From Algoriphagus oliviformis (GTDB taxonomy: Bacteria; Bacteroidota; Bacteroidia; Cytophagales; Cyclobacteriaceae), in assembly GCF_017254915.1 (NCBI RefSeq), contig NZ_JAFKCT010000008.1:1-64000 (forward strand): a stretch of DNA of 64,000 bases, read 5' to 3'. The translations under genes were made by a program, and so were the position numbers. Of the stretch, positions 17,298 to 25,017 are shown one piece after another. The first letter of the stretch is position 1. Every line of letters begins with the position of its first letter. The notes beneath the pieces are model-generated. The model ran no database searches, was not told where the DNA came from, and saw only the letters and a list, made by a program, of their open reading frames with translations.

Positions 17298-18604
17298 CCC
17301 AAAAGCCCGTTCTCGTCCCAAAAAACCTGCTCCTACCTTTCATCCTCATTACCTCGCTCTTTGCCCTTTGGGGCTTTGCCAATGACATCACCAATCCCAT
17401 GGTGGCGGCATTCAAGCGGGTACTGGAGCTGAACAATACCCAGGCCTCCTGGGTACAACTGGCCTTCTACGGGGGCTACTTCACCATGGCTTTGCCCGCG
17501 GCTTTCTTTATCAAAAAATACTCCTACAAGACCGGCGTTTTGCTGGGATTGGGGCTCTATGCCTTGGGAGCCTGCCTGTTTTACCCAGCGGCAGCCTGGG
17601 AAAGCTACGGCTTCTTTCTGGCGGCGCTTTACATCCTAACCTTCGGGCTGGCCTTCTTGGAGACCACGGCAAATCCCTACATCCTGTCCATGGGACCAGA
17701 AGCCACGGCTACCCAGCGACTGAACTTGGCTCAGGCCTTTAACCCCATGGGAGCTTTGGCGGGGCTTTTTGTGGCAAAAACCTTCATCCTCAATGCCCTC
17801 CAGTCCAACAACACGGACGAAAACGGCAACCTGATCTTTGACACCCTTGACGCCACCGCCAAGGCCCTGGTCAAAACCAACGACCTGATGGTCATCCGCA
17901 ATCCCTACGTGATGCTCGGCTTGGTCGTGCTGGTGATCTTCGTCATCATCGCGGCGATGAAGATGCCCGAAAATGCGGATTCCTCCGGCAAGGTGGACTT
18001 TGGCCCGACCATGAAGCGCCTGCTGAAAAACAGAAACTTCGTCGAGGGCACCTTTGCGCAGATGTTCTACGTCGGCGCGCAGATCATGGTCTGGACGTAT
18101 ATCTACCAATATGCCGAGTCCATCGGCATCACTACCTACAATGCGGTGAACTACGCCTACGCCTCGTTGGGCGTGTTTTTGGCCGGGCGATGGGTCTGTA
18201 CCTTTCTCCTGCGCGTACTGACTCCGTCCAAACTCTTGGCAGCCTTTGCGGTCTTGGCCATGGCGTTTACACTGGGGGCCATCTTCCTGCAAGGCATGGC
18301 TGGCCTGTATTCCCTCGTGGGCATCAGCTTTGCGATGTCACTCATGTTCCCGACCATCTACGGCATCGCCTTGGATGGACTCGGTGAGGATTCCAAGTTT
18401 GCGGCGGCCTTCCTCGTGATGGCCATCGTGGGTGGAGCCATCATGCCAACCCTGCAGGGGATGATCCTAGACTTGGGCGGAAGCGGCTACACTGACACGA
18501 TCATCTTGGGAGTGCCGGAGGTAAATTTCTCCTTCTTCCTGCCGATGACTTGCTTCCTGATGGTGTTTTTGTTTGCGGTGAGAGTGAAGAGAATTGAAAA
18601 ATAG
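17294..18604 (+). CDS. fucP: L-fucose:H+ symporter (FucP-like MFS permease)
   Basis: A 436-residue major-facilitator permease with about twelve hydrophobic segments. The opening LFALWGFANDITNPMVAAFK matches the FucP/GluP signature, and FLETTANPYIL is the conserved helix 4-5 motif of this family. E. coli FucP is 438 residues, so the length is standard. It would bring L-fucose (or a related sugar) into the cytosol with protons. Translation is coupled to the SDR by a 4-base overlap. The C-terminal codons and stop (RIEK, TAG) lie in the GAATTGAAAAAT-type repeat that continues downstream, so the repeat has encroached on the gene end. Confidence 0.85.
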   Translation: MTQKPVLVPKNLLLPFILITSLFALWGFANDITNPMVAAFKRVLELNNTQASWVQLAFYGGYFTMALPAAFFIKKYSYKTGVLLGLGLYALGACLFYPAAAWESYGFFLAALYILTFGLAFLETTANPYILSMGPEATATQRLNLAQAFNPMGALAGLFVAKTFILNALQSNNTDENGNLIFDTLDATAKALVKTNDLMVIRNPYVMLGLVVLVIFVIIAAMKMPENADSSGKVDFGPTMKRLLKNRNFVEGTFAQMFYVGAQIMVWTYIYQYAESIGITTYNAVNYAYASLGVFLAGRWVCTFLLRVLTPSKLLAAFAVLAMAFTLGAIFLQGMAGLYSLVGISFAMSLMFPTIYGIALDGLGEDSKFAAAFLVMAIVGGAIMPTLQGMILDLGGSGYTDTIILGVPEVNFSFFLPMTCFLMVFLFAVRVKRIEK

Positions 18605-18632
18605 GAGAATTGAAAAATTGGAAAATTGGGTT
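18590..18632 (+). repeat. Module A repeat at the fucP 3' end
   Basis: AATTGAAAAAT and ATTGGAAAATTGG words repeat across the fucP stop codon, related to module A at 14601, 20790 and 21173. The other modules are absent here, and the AT-rich orphan gene follows. Confidence 0.6.
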
Positions 18633-18691
18633 GGAAACCGGAAAAGTTTTTCCAGCTCAACTGACCAAAACTTCAAAAGGATCGACAAAAA

Positions 18692-19492
18692 ATGAGAAAA
18701 ATAATTTTAGCACTGTTAGTTTTCTTTAGCATCAACGCTTCATTTGCGGAAGACAAAGCTATAGTAAAAGCTAATATATTAAGAGGAGGTAGTTTTGTAA
18801 CTGCGAATACAAATCCAGAGGATATTGAAAATGTAATAACACAAGCTTTAGCAAAGAAAGGAATTCAGACAATAAACGAAGTAATCCCGAATGAACAAAT
18901 ATTTTATATTGATCTATTTGTATTCCAATTCCCAGCAGACTATCCAACAATTACTATAACAATTCGAACAAACGAAGGAATTCACTTTATAGATAAAGAA
19001 AGCATCAAACTATTCACTGATAGAAATTCAGCAAATATCAAATTGGCATCAAGGTTAGCAGACAGACTGCCCGACGTTGTAGATACAAGAATTTTCTATA
19101 AACCTACTTTGAATGAAATATTAAGTAATACACGTTTGAGCCTAATTGGCTCAGCATCGAATGAAATTGCAAAAACCTACAGATCGAATTACTCAAATTC
19201 TATAAAATGGCCTAACGACGTTGTCCATAGCTTTATTATCCCCGACGAATTTGACAACTATATGGTATATGCTTTAAACTTTCCTGGAAACAGGAAACAA
19301 TTGAAAGAAACACCAATCAAATTGAAAGTGAAAATTAACCCTTCAACCGCGTTCGAACTCGTGGAGATTGTATCTCCTTTCAACTTAACTGAAAAACAAA
19401 AAGGAAGTATTCAAGAACTTGTCGATTCATTTCCACTTTGGGCCGGCAGCAATCAAATTGATAATATTGAAATTGAATTTAGTGTAAAATAG
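18692..19492 (+). CDS. AT-rich exported orphan protein inside the fucose operon
   Basis: A 266-residue protein with a clear signal peptide (MRKIILALLVFFSINASFA). I do not recognise the family. The first half contains a possible lipoprotein- or secretin-accessory-like alternation (NVITQALAKKGI, DLFVFQFPADYPTITITI) but no motif I can name. The C-terminal third (PIKLKVKINPSTAFELVEI) could be a beta-rich domain. Base use differs sharply from its neighbours: one 60-base line (18841-18900) counted by hand has 20 G/C, whereas flanking genes are well over half G/C, and codons are AT-ending. That points to recent acquisition. It lies between fucP and the mutarotase, only 14 bases before the latter, in the same orientation. 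Confidence 0.75.
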   Translation: MRKIILALLVFFSINASFAEDKAIVKANILRGGSFVTANTNPEDIENVITQALAKKGIQTINEVIPNEQIFYIDLFVFQFPADYPTITITIRTNEGIHFIDKESIKLFTDRNSANIKLASRLADRLPDVVDTRIFYKPTLNEILSNTRLSLIGSASNEIAKTYRSNYSNSIKWPNDVVHSFIIPDEFDNYMVYALNFPGNRKQLKETPIKLKVKINPSTAFELVEIVSPFNLTEKQKGSIQELVDSFPLWAGSNQIDNIEIEFSVK

Positions 19493-19506
19493 CTGTCGCA
19501 AAAAAA

Positions 19507-19845
19507 ATGAAAACCTTCCTTCTCATCTGTGACCTCAAAGACGAGCCAGAAGCGATCCAAGCCTATGTGGACTGCCACAAGGCCGTGGATCCGGCCATCC
19601 TCGAAAGCATTCGCGTAGCCGGGATCGTGCAGATGAGCATCTACCGCTGGCGCAACAGACTGTCCATGATACTTGTGGCCAATGAGGAGTTTAGCTTTGA
19701 GAAGAAGGCCAAGCTCGACGACGCCAATCCCAAAGTACAGGAATGGGAGGCCTTCCTCGGCCAGTACCAGACCAACCTGCCCGGCACTCCGCCCAACTGG
19801 CGATGGGCCATGACCGAGAAGATCTTCGAGTTTAGCGCTGAATAA
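19507..19845 (+). CDS. L-rhamnose mutarotase family protein (sugar mutarotase)
   Basis: A 112-residue protein of the RhaM (COG3254) family: the start MKTFLLICDLKDEPEAIQAY, the HKAV box, the block SIYRWRNRLSMIL and the C-terminal NWRWAMTEKIFEF fit the ferredoxin-like dimeric mutarotase. It interconverts alpha and beta anomers of a 6-deoxy sugar so that the dehydrogenase gets the right form. Usual length is about 105 residues. In fucose clusters of this type a RhaM-like protein commonly accompanies the dehydrogenase. It is separated from fucP by the AT-rich gene, and both were probably adjacent before the insertion. Confidence 0.82.
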   Translation: MKTFLLICDLKDEPEAIQAYVDCHKAVDPAILESIRVAGIVQMSIYRWRNRLSMILVANEEFSFEKKAKLDDANPKVQEWEAFLGQYQTNLPGTPPNWRWAMTEKIFEFSAE

Positions 19846-19870
19846 ACGGTATACTTTTCCAGACAAACCC

Positions 19871-20782
19871 ATGAAAAAACCTATCCTGACCCTAATCCTC
19901 GCTTTGATGGCTGCCTTTGCACACGCCCAAGTCCAAATCCTCCCACTTTGGGAAGGCACACCTCCCCTACAGACCCAGATGGACCTACAGGAGGAAGTGG
20001 TCTATCAGGACATCATCCGCATCGCCAACGTGCAGGCCCCCACGATCGAGGTGTACCTGCCCTCCAAACAGCTGTCCACCGGGCAGGCCGTAGTGATTTT
20101 CCCGGGAGGAGGCTACGGCATTTTGGCCTATGACAAGGAAGGCACCGACTTTGCCAAGTGGCTGAATGCCCAAGGGATCGCGGGCATTGTCGTAAAATAC
20201 CGACTGCCTATCTCCAAGTCGCTGACCGATGCGAAGGAAGTTCCGCTGATGGACGCCCAGCGCGCCATCCGCCTCGTGCGGCAAAACGCGGCCGCTTGGA
20301 ACATCGCCCCAGACAAAGTCGGCGTGCTGGGTTTCTCAGCCGGTGGGCACCTCGCCTCTACCCTGAGCACCCAGTATGCGCATGAGGTGGAGCGTCCCAA
20401 AGACGCTGTTGACGCACTTTCGGCTCGTCCGGACTTCTCCATCTTGGCCTATCCGGTGATTTCCTTCCGCGACGCGGCGGTCCATGCAGGGTCGCGCAAG
20501 AACCTGATCGGTGAAAACCCAAGCCAAGAGCTTCTGGACCGATTCTCGGGCGAGCTCAATGTCAATGCCCAGACGCCGCCGACCTTCCTCGTACATGCCC
20601 AGGATGACAAGGGCGTTCCCATCGAAAACTCCCTACTCTTCTACAGCGCTTTGCATAAAAACGGCGTGAAAGCTTCCCTTCATATTTACCCCACCGGTGG
20701 CCATGGCTTCGGATTCGGCCTGGGCAAAGGCTCCGTGGAAACCTGGAGAGACACGCTTTTGGTGTGGATGCACGAGTTGTGA
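19871..20782 (+). CDS. Exported alpha/beta hydrolase, BD-FAE/acetyl-xylan-esterase-like
   Basis: A 303-residue secreted esterase with signal peptide MKKPILTLILALMAAFAHAQ. It shows the oxyanion motif FPGGGYG, the nucleophile GFSAGGHLAS, an Asp in VHAQDDKGVP and the His in GGHGFGFG, a complete triad. This layout fits the feruloyl/acetyl-xylan esterase group of hemicellulose degraders. Placed at the end of the fucose operon, it could remove acetyl groups from fucose-containing polysaccharides such as fucoidan fragments before uptake (inference). It starts 25 bases after the mutarotase stop. Confidence 0.82.
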   Translation: MKKPILTLILALMAAFAHAQVQILPLWEGTPPLQTQMDLQEEVVYQDIIRIANVQAPTIEVYLPSKQLSTGQAVVIFPGGGYGILAYDKEGTDFAKWLNAQGIAGIVVKYRLPISKSLTDAKEVPLMDAQRAIRLVRQNAAAWNIAPDKVGVLGFSAGGHLASTLSTQYAHEVERPKDAVDALSARPDFSILAYPVISFRDAAVHAGSRKNLIGENPSQELLDRFSGELNVNAQTPPTFLVHAQDDKGVPIENSLLFYSALHKNGVKASLHIYPTGGHGFGFGLGKGSVETWRDTLLVWMHEL

Positions 20783-20788
20783 TTTTAG

Positions 20789-20902
20789 GATTGAAAAATT
20801 CAAAAATTGGAAGATTGGAAAATTGTCGGATGACTATAAGTGAGATGAAAAATTGTAAGTAGTAAGTGGTGAACGGCTAGTGGTAATAGCACTACTTACT
20901 AC
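20789..20902 (+). repeat. Composite intergenic repeat copy 1 (modules A, B, D)
   Basis: It begins 6 bases after the esterase stop. Module A (20802-20822) is a 21-base run identical to 21173-21193. Module B has GTCGGATGAC at 20825-20834. Module D at 20841-20888 is 48 bases long and differs from 21227-21274 at one position; it ends in ACTACTTACTACT, which is complementary to its own GTAAGTAGTAAGT start, so it can form a hairpin. Confidence 0.8.
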
Positions 20903-21172
20903 TGTTAGGTTAAGCGTAATTTGGCGTTTTAGCAGCCTTGCCGCCAGACAGGTTGTCAAAAGTTGACATGTCACCAAGTCTCCGTCCACCGCAAAAAAGC
21001 GAAGCTTTTAACTTTGCGCCCTCAAAATCGCTTGAAAAAGGAAAGCTCGGAGCGGGGTTCCTGTGACCTATGAGACAAGGTTTCTTCTTCTCTTTGTGGT
21101 CTTTGTGTTAAAAAGGATGTCCGGCAGAAGGGGATTCCGTTCGGTGGTGACACCAACCGGGGAAGAAAATTT
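20903..21172. other. Unique spacer between the two composite repeats
   Basis: About 270 bases with no supported gene. It holds TAACTTTG at 21009-21016, a perfect TAnnTTTG box reading plus, and a short open frame from 21063 that has no recognisable product. It could encode a small transcript running into copy 2 and toward the HAD gene. Confidence 0.4.
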
Positions 21173-21366
21173 AAAAATTGGAAGATTGGAAAAATTGTCC
21201 GATGACCGGTGTCGGATGACTGTTGGTGAGATGAAAAATCGTAAGTAGTAAGTGGTGAACGGCTAGTGGTAATACGCACTACTTACTACACACTACTCAC
21301 CACTTACTACTCACCCGTCATCTTGACTCTAGCTACTAGATACTTGCTACTCAATACTTGATACTT
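21173..21366 (+). repeat. Composite intergenic repeat copy 2 (modules A, B, D, C)
   Basis: Modules A (21173-21193), B (GTCGGATGAC at 21211-21220) and D (21227-21274) repeat copy 1 in the same order. A 14-base inverted repeat (GTAGTAAGTGGTGA 21245-21258, complement 21297-21310) makes a long hairpin. Module C (21321-21366) follows with CTTGACTCTAGCT and ATACTTGATACT words, ending 6 bases before the HAD start. Confidence 0.8.
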
Positions 21367-21372
21367 CAAAAA

Positions 21373-22068
21373 ATGTCCCTCAAAGTAATCGCCTTCGATG
21401 CCGACGACACCCTCTGGGTAAATGAGCCGTTCTTTCGCGAAGCGGAGGAAAAATTTGCCAGCCTGCTGGAGGACTTCATGCCGCAGCACGCGATCATGAA
21501 GGAGCTCTACCGCACGGAGATCGAAAACCTCGGCCTCTACGGCTATGGAATCAAGGGCTTTATGCTCTCCATGATCGAGACAGCCATGCGCATCTCCGAC
21601 CACAAGGTGCCCGTCGCGCTGGTGGAGAAAGTGATCAACATCGGCCGGGAAATGTTGGAAAAGCCCGTGGAGCTCCTCCCCGGCGTAGAAGAAGTCCTCC
21701 AAAGCCTCAACGGCGACTACCGCATGGTGCTGGCCACCAAGGGAGATCTCCTGGATCAAGAGCGAAAGCTGAAAAAGTCAGGCCTGGAGAAATACTTCCA
21801 CCACATCGAGATCATGAGCGAAAAGCGCACGGCTGACTTCGAAAAGCTGATCCGACACTTGGACGTACAGCCATCTGAGTTTCTGATGATGGGAAATAGT
21901 CTGAAGTCCGACATTCTGCCCGTTCTGGAGCTTGGTGGACACGCGATCCATATTCCTTTCCACATCACCTGGGTACACGAACAGGTCGAGCACGAGGTGG
22001 AGCACGAGCGCTTTGCCAAGGTCACCTGCATCGCCGATGCGGCCGAACTCGTCAAGACCATGGACTAG
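21373..22068 (+). CDS. HAD-superfamily hydrolase
   Basis: A 231-residue haloacid-dehalogenase-type phosphatase. Motif I is DADDTLW with nucleophile and acid-base Asp, motif II is LATKGD (Thr), motif III Lys in KLIRHLDV, and motif IV MMGNSLKSDI. A helical cap lies between motifs I and II, as in the beta-phosphoglucomutase/phosphoglycolate phosphatase group. Substrate unknown; it is likely a small phosphorylated metabolite in the cytosol. The ATG at 21373 directly follows module C of the repeat, leaving almost no room for a normal ribosome-binding region other than CTTCAAAAA, which suits the weak Shine-Dalgarno use of Bacteroidota. Confidence 0.85.
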   Translation: MSLKVIAFDADDTLWVNEPFFREAEEKFASLLEDFMPQHAIMKELYRTEIENLGLYGYGIKGFMLSMIETAMRISDHKVPVALVEKVINIGREMLEKPVELLPGVEEVLQSLNGDYRMVLATKGDLLDQERKLKKSGLEKYFHHIEIMSEKRTADFEKLIRHLDVQPSEFLMMGNSLKSDILPVLELGGHAIHIPFHITWVHEQVEHEVEHERFAKVTCIADAAELVKTMD

Positions 22069-22140
22069 CGTTATGTTAACTCCTAGATGACCCTTCTGCT
22101 TCGTAACTACCGTTACCCAGGAGGTCAAGGTGACACCGGA

Positions 22141-22172
22141 TTGTCAGGTCGAGCGGAGTCGAGACCTTCATA
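22141..22172 (+). repeat. Short dispersed-type palindromic repeat
   Basis: The segment contains GGTCGAGCGGAGTCGAGACC, an imperfect hairpin around two TCGA palindromes. I recall closely similar GAGCGGAGTCGAGA words scattered between genes of many Bacteroidota; only one copy is seen in this window. Confidence 0.45.
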
Positions 22173-22202
22173 CGACAAATAACACTTAATGCAACACTAG
22201 CT

Positions 22203-22937
22203 ATGGAAAAACTGGATCTAAACACAGCCATTGAACTCCACGACGTCGCGGGGATTAGGGCTTGTTTGGAATCCGATGTACCGAAGCGAAATCCCGATCA
22301 GCCCCTCATCTATCTGCTCATCGGAGAATATACCCGAGGCGCCCGTTTCAAGGACTGTGTGCGGGTATTTTTGGAAAAAGGGCACGGGCTCAAGGATCCG
22401 ATTTTGGAGGCAGTACTGCTGGATGATGCGGTAGGTTTGGGAAAAGCCATCCGAGAGGATTCCGCGGGAATCCATAGAAAGTACAGCCTTCCCTGCGCCT
22501 ACACGCCTTTTCTGGAAGTTTCCCTGCTGCATATCTGTGCGGAATTCAACCATCTCGCTTGCGCAAAACTGCTGGTCGATGCCGGTTTGGATATCAATAC
22601 CAAAGCCGGGGTCGATGAGTTGGGCTTCGGCGGGCAGACGCCCATTTTCCATACGGTGAACCAAAACAACCACCGACCCAAGGAAATGCTGGACTTTTGT
22701 CTGGACCAGGGAGCCGATCTGGACTGCACGCTTCGGGGCTTGGTCTGGGGAAAAGGCTATCCTTGGGAGACTTTTATCCCCGCAGTCAACCCAATCAGCT
22801 ATGCCATGATGGGCCTGCTCCCGCAGATGCACCGTCGGGAGGAAGTCATCGCCGAAGTCGTCTCCCAATTGATGAAAAAGCGGTTTGGCATCGACTATCA
22901 GTCGGCAAATATTCCCAACAAATACCTCAAAGGCTAA
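22203..22937 (+). CDS. Ankyrin-repeat protein
   Basis: A 244-residue cytosolic protein with ankyrin-type helices: the clearest repeat is SLLHICAEFNHLACAKLLVDAGLDINTKA (about residues 108-136), followed by a second with TPIFHTVNQNN and a third ending LDQGADLDCT. The N-terminal part (DLNTAIELHDVAGIRACLESD) is a degenerate repeat. Such proteins usually bind other proteins; no partner is apparent. Its stop codon overlaps the stop of the convergent FAD oxidoreductase gene by two bases, so there is no room for a separate terminator. Confidence 0.8.
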   Translation: MEKLDLNTAIELHDVAGIRACLESDVPKRNPDQPLIYLLIGEYTRGARFKDCVRVFLEKGHGLKDPILEAVLLDDAVGLGKAIREDSAGIHRKYSLPCAYTPFLEVSLLHICAEFNHLACAKLLVDAGLDINTKAGVDELGFGGQTPIFHTVNQNNHRPKEMLDFCLDQGADLDCTLRGLVWGKGYPWETFIPAVNPISYAMMGLLPQMHRREEVIAEVVSQLMKKRFGIDYQSANIPNKYLKG

Positions 22938-24571
22938 TTCTCCAGAATCTGCTTTTCCTCCAGCAGCACCTTTCGTAGCGCCTCATAGTCCAGATCCTGC
23001 ACGGCGATATCACCATCGATCGCCAATGAAGCTGCAGCGGCGGCGGACTGACCAAGGATCATGAAGACCGGCTCCATGCGTATCGAACCAAATGCCGTAT
23101 GCGAACTCGATACACAGACCGGGACGAGCAGGTTGCTGCATTCTTTCTTTTTGGGAACCAGCGTACCGTAGGAGATCGAGTATGGCTGCTTGGGATGCAC
23201 GCCGATGTCGCCTTCGTTTTGGACATGGCCGCCGGGCGTGACGAAGCGCTGGGTATTGTGGGAATCCAGCGAGTAGGAACCCATACCCACTGGCTGCGGC
23301 ACTTCCTTCGCCCCCAACACATCGAGCTCGGTCATCACGTAGGAGCCAACCAATCTGCGGGCCTCCCGCACATAGATCTGGTGAGGCCAGTTGCCGTTGT
23401 CGACAAACTCATCTTTTGCCAGGCCATACTGGGCCATCTCGGCACGAACGTCCGCGGGGACGGCGGGGTCATGGCTGAGAAAATACATCAAGCCTTTTTG
23501 GTAGTCCTCGTGCTCACGGATGATCTCCCTTCGCCGCGCGTAGCTCGCCTCGGGATAATCGTAGTTTTTTCCGATGTAGTCCGTGCTGAAAGGCCCGTGG
23601 TTGTTGGTATCCGTCTTTTGGTTTGGGATGGGATCATACTTCTCAAAGGTCTCCGTCCAGCCCGCTTGGTAAACCCGAGCGAGAAGCTCATATCGGGTGG
23701 GATCGTAATTGGCTGGTTTGGGAAAAGGCACACGGTTGTCGGGATTGCGGCTCAGCGCCATGCGGAAATTGTAGGCTTGGAGCAGCTTGTCACCTTGCCC
23801 GTTTTTCCCCGGAGGATTGGGCGAAATCTCAGGCAAAAGCCCGCTGGACGGATCGCCGGCAACCTTGTACGGGCTGATGGAGTCCTGGAAATAATGTCGG
23901 TGTTGGTACACCCCTACCTGCACGCCGTTCCACTTTTCCCCATACACGGAATTGGCCTCCCGTCCCACATGATAGCTCACGCCAGCCGCGGCCAAAAGAT
24001 CGCCTTCGTAGGTGGCATCGATGAAGACTTTTCCAGAATAGATTTTCCCCGAAAGGGTCCGTATGGACGTGATTTCACCCTTCTTCATCTTTACACCACT
24101 CTTCCGATCCAGCCACTCGTTTCGATGGATTTCGAGTCCATTCTCTCGCACAAAATCCTCAAACACCCGCTCTGCCACATGGGGTTCAAAGATCCACATC
24201 GTGCGGTTGGCTCCATCGATGGCGGGCGTGCCTTGGCCTTTGTTGCCATACTCTTCCCGCTTCTGCCACTTCCAGGCCGAGTCCTGCTCGTAGTGGAGAT
24301 AGAGTCGGTGGTAAAATTCCCGCGCCAGCCCTCCGATCACGGATTTGTTGCCGGTATCGGTGTAGCCCAGCCCGCCGGAGGAAAGTCCACCGAGATGGCG
24401 ATCCGGCGACACCACCAGCACGGACTTACCCATCTTCTTGGCTTGAACCGCCGCGGTGATGGCCGCGGAAGTACCGCCGTAGATGATGATGTCGGCTTGG
24501 TAGCTTTGGGCGAGGGCAAAAATCGGAAGAGTCAGAAAAATGAGAAGGGAAAAAATCAAAGGCTTTTTCAT
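22934..24571 (-). CDS. Exported FAD-dependent oxidoreductase (FAD_oxidored family)
   Basis: A 545-residue protein with signal peptide MKKPLIFSLLIFLTLPIFALAQ. The FAD-binding Rossmann motif is a GGTSAAITAAVQA variant of GxGxxG, followed by VSPDRHLGGLSSGGLG, a signature of the FAD_oxidored family often seen in polysaccharide loci. A conserved DATYEGDLLAAAGV segment closes the FAD domain. The substrate is unknown; related proteins are often mislabelled xanthan lyases. It is the last gene of a minus-strand group of exported proteins (with the DUF6807 lipoprotein and the Tat-exported TIM barrel) that may act together on an unusual sugar, though repeat-filled DNA separates it from them. Confidence 0.82.
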   Translation of the reverse strand: MKKPLIFSLLIFLTLPIFALAQSYQADIIIYGGTSAAITAAVQAKKMGKSVLVVSPDRHLGGLSSGGLGYTDTGNKSVIGGLAREFYHRLYLHYEQDSAWKWQKREEYGNKGQGTPAIDGANRTMWIFEPHVAERVFEDFVRENGLEIHRNEWLDRKSGVKMKKGEITSIRTLSGKIYSGKVFIDATYEGDLLAAAGVSYHVGREANSVYGEKWNGVQVGVYQHRHYFQDSISPYKVAGDPSSGLLPEISPNPPGKNGQGDKLLQAYNFRMALSRNPDNRVPFPKPANYDPTRYELLARVYQAGWTETFEKYDPIPNQKTDTNNHGPFSTDYIGKNYDYPEASYARRREIIREHEDYQKGLMYFLSHDPAVPADVRAEMAQYGLAKDEFVDNGNWPHQIYVREARRLVGSYVMTELDVLGAKEVPQPVGMGSYSLDSHNTQRFVTPGGHVQNEGDIGVHPKQPYSISYGTLVPKKKECSNLLVPVCVSSSHTAFGSIRMEPVFMILGQSAAAAASLAIDGDIAVQDLDYEALRKVLLEEKQILEN

Positions 24572-24673
24572 GGAGCATCAGGGGTTTATTGTGTTGGAAA
24601 CTAGTGAATTCAGGCTTTTGAAAAAAGTCAGGCCCGATGGGCTGGAGAAAAAAAGCCCGAAGGGTGAAAAGCT

Positions 24674-24700
24674 GTAAGAAGTGAGTGGCAAGCGGTACTT
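24674..24700 (+). repeat. Degenerate module D copy
   Basis: GTAAGAAGTGAGTGGCAAGC resembles the module D words GTAAGTAGTAAGTGGTGAAC at 20855 and 21241. Imperfect, isolated, in the gap upstream of the FAD oxidoreductase. Confidence 0.4.
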
Positions 24701-24722
24701 CGCCTTTGTAAGGGATGGACCT

Positions 24723-24825
24723 CGTCATTGCGAGGAAAGCCATTCGACGAAAGGAGAATGGATGACGAAGCAATCTTACTAAAGGAATACGCTATTGAAA
24801 GCCTGCTTCGTGCCTCGCAATGACG
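24723..24825. repeat. Palindromic dispersed repeat, copy 1
   Basis: Perfect 13-base terminal inverted repeats CGTCATTGCGAGG (24723-24735) and CCTCGCAATGACG (24813-24825), with an inner GAAGCAATCT. I recall near-identical CGTCATTGCGAGG...GAAGCAATCT elements in many unrelated bacterial genomes; the length and inverted ends suit a non-autonomous or folded-transcript element. Confidence 0.75.
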
Positions 24826-24848
24826 GGTAGGTTCAGTGACGGAAAAGT

Positions 24849-24970
24849 CGTCATTGCGAAGGGTTTCATACGGATGGGAGCTCTTCTTGAGCTACAATAC
24901 CCTGAAGCAATCTTTCCGGCGGGAAACAGACTGGACAGATTGCTTCACTCCTGCGTCACTCGCAGTGACG
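24849..24970. repeat. Palindromic dispersed repeat, copy 2
   Basis: It starts CGTCATTGCGA (24849-24859) and ends CTCGCAGTGACG (to 24970), with inner inverted GAAGCAATCT (24904-24913) and AGATTGCTTC (24937-24946). It is a second, diverged copy in tandem with copy 1, 23 bases apart, and abuts the terminator. Confidence 0.7.
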
Positions 24971-24997
24971 AAAAAAGCCGCCAATCGGCGGCTTTTT
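24971..24997 (-). terminator. Intrinsic terminator after the DUF6807 lipoprotein gene
   Basis: GCCGCC-AATC-GGCGGC stem-loop with a run of six A on the left and five T on the right, so it could work in both directions. On the minus strand it lies 20 bases after the stop of the DUF6807 gene. Confidence 0.85.
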
Positions 24998-25017
24998 CCT
25001 GATACCATTTCAAACTC

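Noticed and set aside
21009-21016. TAACTTTG as promoter of the HAD gene
   Set aside because: It is over 350 bases upstream across a whole repeat copy; kept only as a note in the gap entry.
23099-24604. Plus-strand open frame of about 501 codons
   Set aside because: It mirrors the FAD oxidoreductase and encodes no known motif; long antisense frames are common in GC-rich genes.
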